This document shows, one piece after another, positions 5,536 to 6,099 of a stretch of DNA of 6,099 bases. Numbering within the stretch: the first letter of the stretch is position 1; each line of letters starts with the position of its first letter. This DNA is from DATKYV01 sp035528275 (GTDB lineage: Bacteria; Acidobacteriota; Terriglobia; UBA7540). The DNA is taken from positions 1 to 6,099 of the forward strand of contig DATKYV010000054.1 of assembly GCA_035528275.1 (NCBI GenBank). The letters are read 5' to 3'. The position numbers and the translations under genes are program-made. A model generated the notes under the pieces. That model worked only from the letters and a program-made list of their open reading frames with translations, was not told the DNA's origin and searched no databases.

Positions 5536-5611
5536 TGGTGGACGCGAAGGGATTCGAACCCTCGGCCTCAGCGTTGCGAACGCCGCGCTCTCCCAGCTGA
5601 GCTACGCGCCC
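5536..5611 (-). tRNA. tRNA-Ala, anticodon CGC, CCA encoded
   Basis: A 76-nt cloverleaf on the - strand. The acceptor arm GGGCGCG pairs with CGCGTCC and includes the G3:U70 wobble pair that marks alanine tRNAs. The D arm is GCTC/GAGC with loop AGCTGGGA. The anticodon arm CGGCG/CGCTG carries loop TTCGCAA, giving anticodon CGC, which reads GCG. The variable loop has five bases, and the T arm GAGGG/CCCTT has the TTCGAAT loop. The discriminator is A, and the CCA tail is encoded. It lies alone between two protein genes. Between it and the end of the convergent protease gene are 121 bases in which I see no clear terminator, just the 10-bp palindrome CCCGCGCGGG at 5447-5456. Confidence 0.96.
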
Positions 5612-5621
5612 TCGTGCTTGC

Positions 5622-5650
5622 ATTATAAGCCCTTAGGGAAAAGCGGCCAA
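5622..5650 (-). promoter_or_regulatory. Promoter of the tRNA-Ala gene
   Basis: On the - strand there is a -35 box TTGGCC (5645-5650, four of six consensus bases), a 17-base spacer and a perfect -10 TATAAT (5622-5627). The start would be near 5615, leaving a leader of only about four bases before the mature tRNA at 5611. This supports independent transcription of the tRNA rather than read-through from the gene upstream. Confidence 0.8.
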
Positions 5651-5742
5651 GCTCTCGATTTTGGTGCTTTGCCACCACTTTGACATGTCTCCCTGATTGC
5701 ACGTTCCTATCAGCTTCGACTTCCCGCATCCGCTGTCGGGGC

Positions 5743-6099
5743 TCACTTGACGTACCGAAGTTCAATCCTGCCACTCACCTTGCGCGCGAACATCATAGAC
5801 CCGCTGTTGTCGAGCACCAAATTATAGCTGCCCCCTTCGTCAAGGGGAGCGTGAAAATCATCGCGTTGGACGCGCCCCGAATCATGCAAAACCCTCTCTC
5901 CTCGGAGTAGCACAATTCGAATATTCCCTGTTAATCCTCCTTCCGAATGAACGGAAGCGCGGAGTTCGGCATTGCTCATTAAGTTCGGATCGACTTGGAT
6001 CTCCCAACTTCTCGCCTTACCAGCGGGTATCGAAACCTCACCATCCAAGATGCGGTCCACGATGGTATTTTCGCGGACAATCTCCGCTAGGGGTCGTTC
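5743..6099 (-). CDS. Uncharacterised protein with GOLD/p24-like beta-sandwich C-terminus (5' end outside window)
   Basis: The frame is open to the right edge with no stop, so 118 C-terminal residues are visible and the true start lies beyond the window; a GTG at 6060 is not needed as a start. The segment reads as alternating beta strands: EVSIPAGKARSWEIQV, then AELRASVHSEGG, NIRIVLLRGER, HDSGRVQRDDFHAPLDEGG, SYNLVLDNSGS and a final GRIELRYVK. The order 'PAG...W.I.V', 'DSG.V', 'G.Y.LV.DN..S', 'V...I.L.Y' resembles a small GOLD/emp24-like domain seen at the end of many bacterial and archaeal hypothetical proteins, where it probably binds or presents ligands at the cell surface. This likeness is from memory of the pattern, not a search. 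The visible part has no membrane segment or catalytic motif. No function is assigned. It ends 93 bases before the tRNA promoter. Confidence 0.75.
   Translation of the reverse strand, partial: ERPLAEIVRENTIVDRILDGEVSIPAGKARSWEIQVDPNLMSNAELRASVHSEGGLTGNIRIVLLRGERVLHDSGRVQRDDFHAPLDEGGSYNLVLDNSGSMMFARKVSGRIELRYVK

Noticed and set aside
5411..5628. Short frames on both strands across the tRNA (products resembling 'QLGERGVRNAEAEGSNPF' and 'RRDSNPRPQRCE')
   Set aside because: These are the well-known spurious translations of tRNA genes.
5655..5680. Terminator after the GOLD-like gene (TGGTG-GCAAAG-CACCA on the - strand)
   Set aside because: A five-pair stem followed by A-rich rather than U-rich sequence; too weak to call.

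Overview
The window looks like a chromosomal segment from a GC-rich, double-membraned bacterium. It carries housekeeping and envelope genes with no phage, plasmid or insertion-sequence genes. The gene set (a TatA/TatC pair, an animal-type glutaminyl cyclase, a TerC family protein, a long S41 protease and a GOLD-like secreted protein) and the protein style suggest an Acidobacteriota-like organism. That assignment is inference from protein resemblance only; there is no rRNA marker.

Left to right: the C-terminal end of L-aspartate oxidase (nadB, NAD biosynthesis) enters from the left edge on the + strand. Its stop codon directly abuts the stop of a four-gene block on the - strand. In transcription order this block is tatA (TTG start), tatC, a secreted zinc glutaminyl-peptide cyclotransferase of the M28 fold, and a TerC/Alx-type membrane metal transporter. 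The first three genes overlap (53 and 17 bases) and the fourth follows after 68 bases, so they probably form one operon. A near-consensus sigma-70 promoter (TTGACA, 17 bp, TATGAT) lies just upstream of tatA. A 351-base divergent intergenic region follows. It holds that promoter, a ~90-bp REP-like double-hairpin palindrome flanked by short direct repeats, and an extended -10 promoter (TGCTATAAT) facing right. The right-facing promoter drives a complete S41 carboxyl-terminal processing protease (PDZ plus Ser/Lys catalytic dyad). After it come a tRNA-Ala(CGC) gene on the - strand with its own promoter, and the C-terminal part of a secreted-looking beta-sandwich (GOLD/p24-like) protein running off the right edge.

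The unifying theme is protein export and envelope maturation. The Tat translocase exports folded, often metal-loaded proteins. The cyclotransferase can cap newly exposed N-terminal glutamines after signal-peptide removal. A TerC protein may supply or balance metal (Mn) for secreted enzymes, and the divergent S41 protease trims or removes exported proteins. I did not see a clearly new defence or mobile system. The most interesting points are this tatA-tatC-cyclotransferase-terC arrangement and the palindromic repeat between the divergent promoters.
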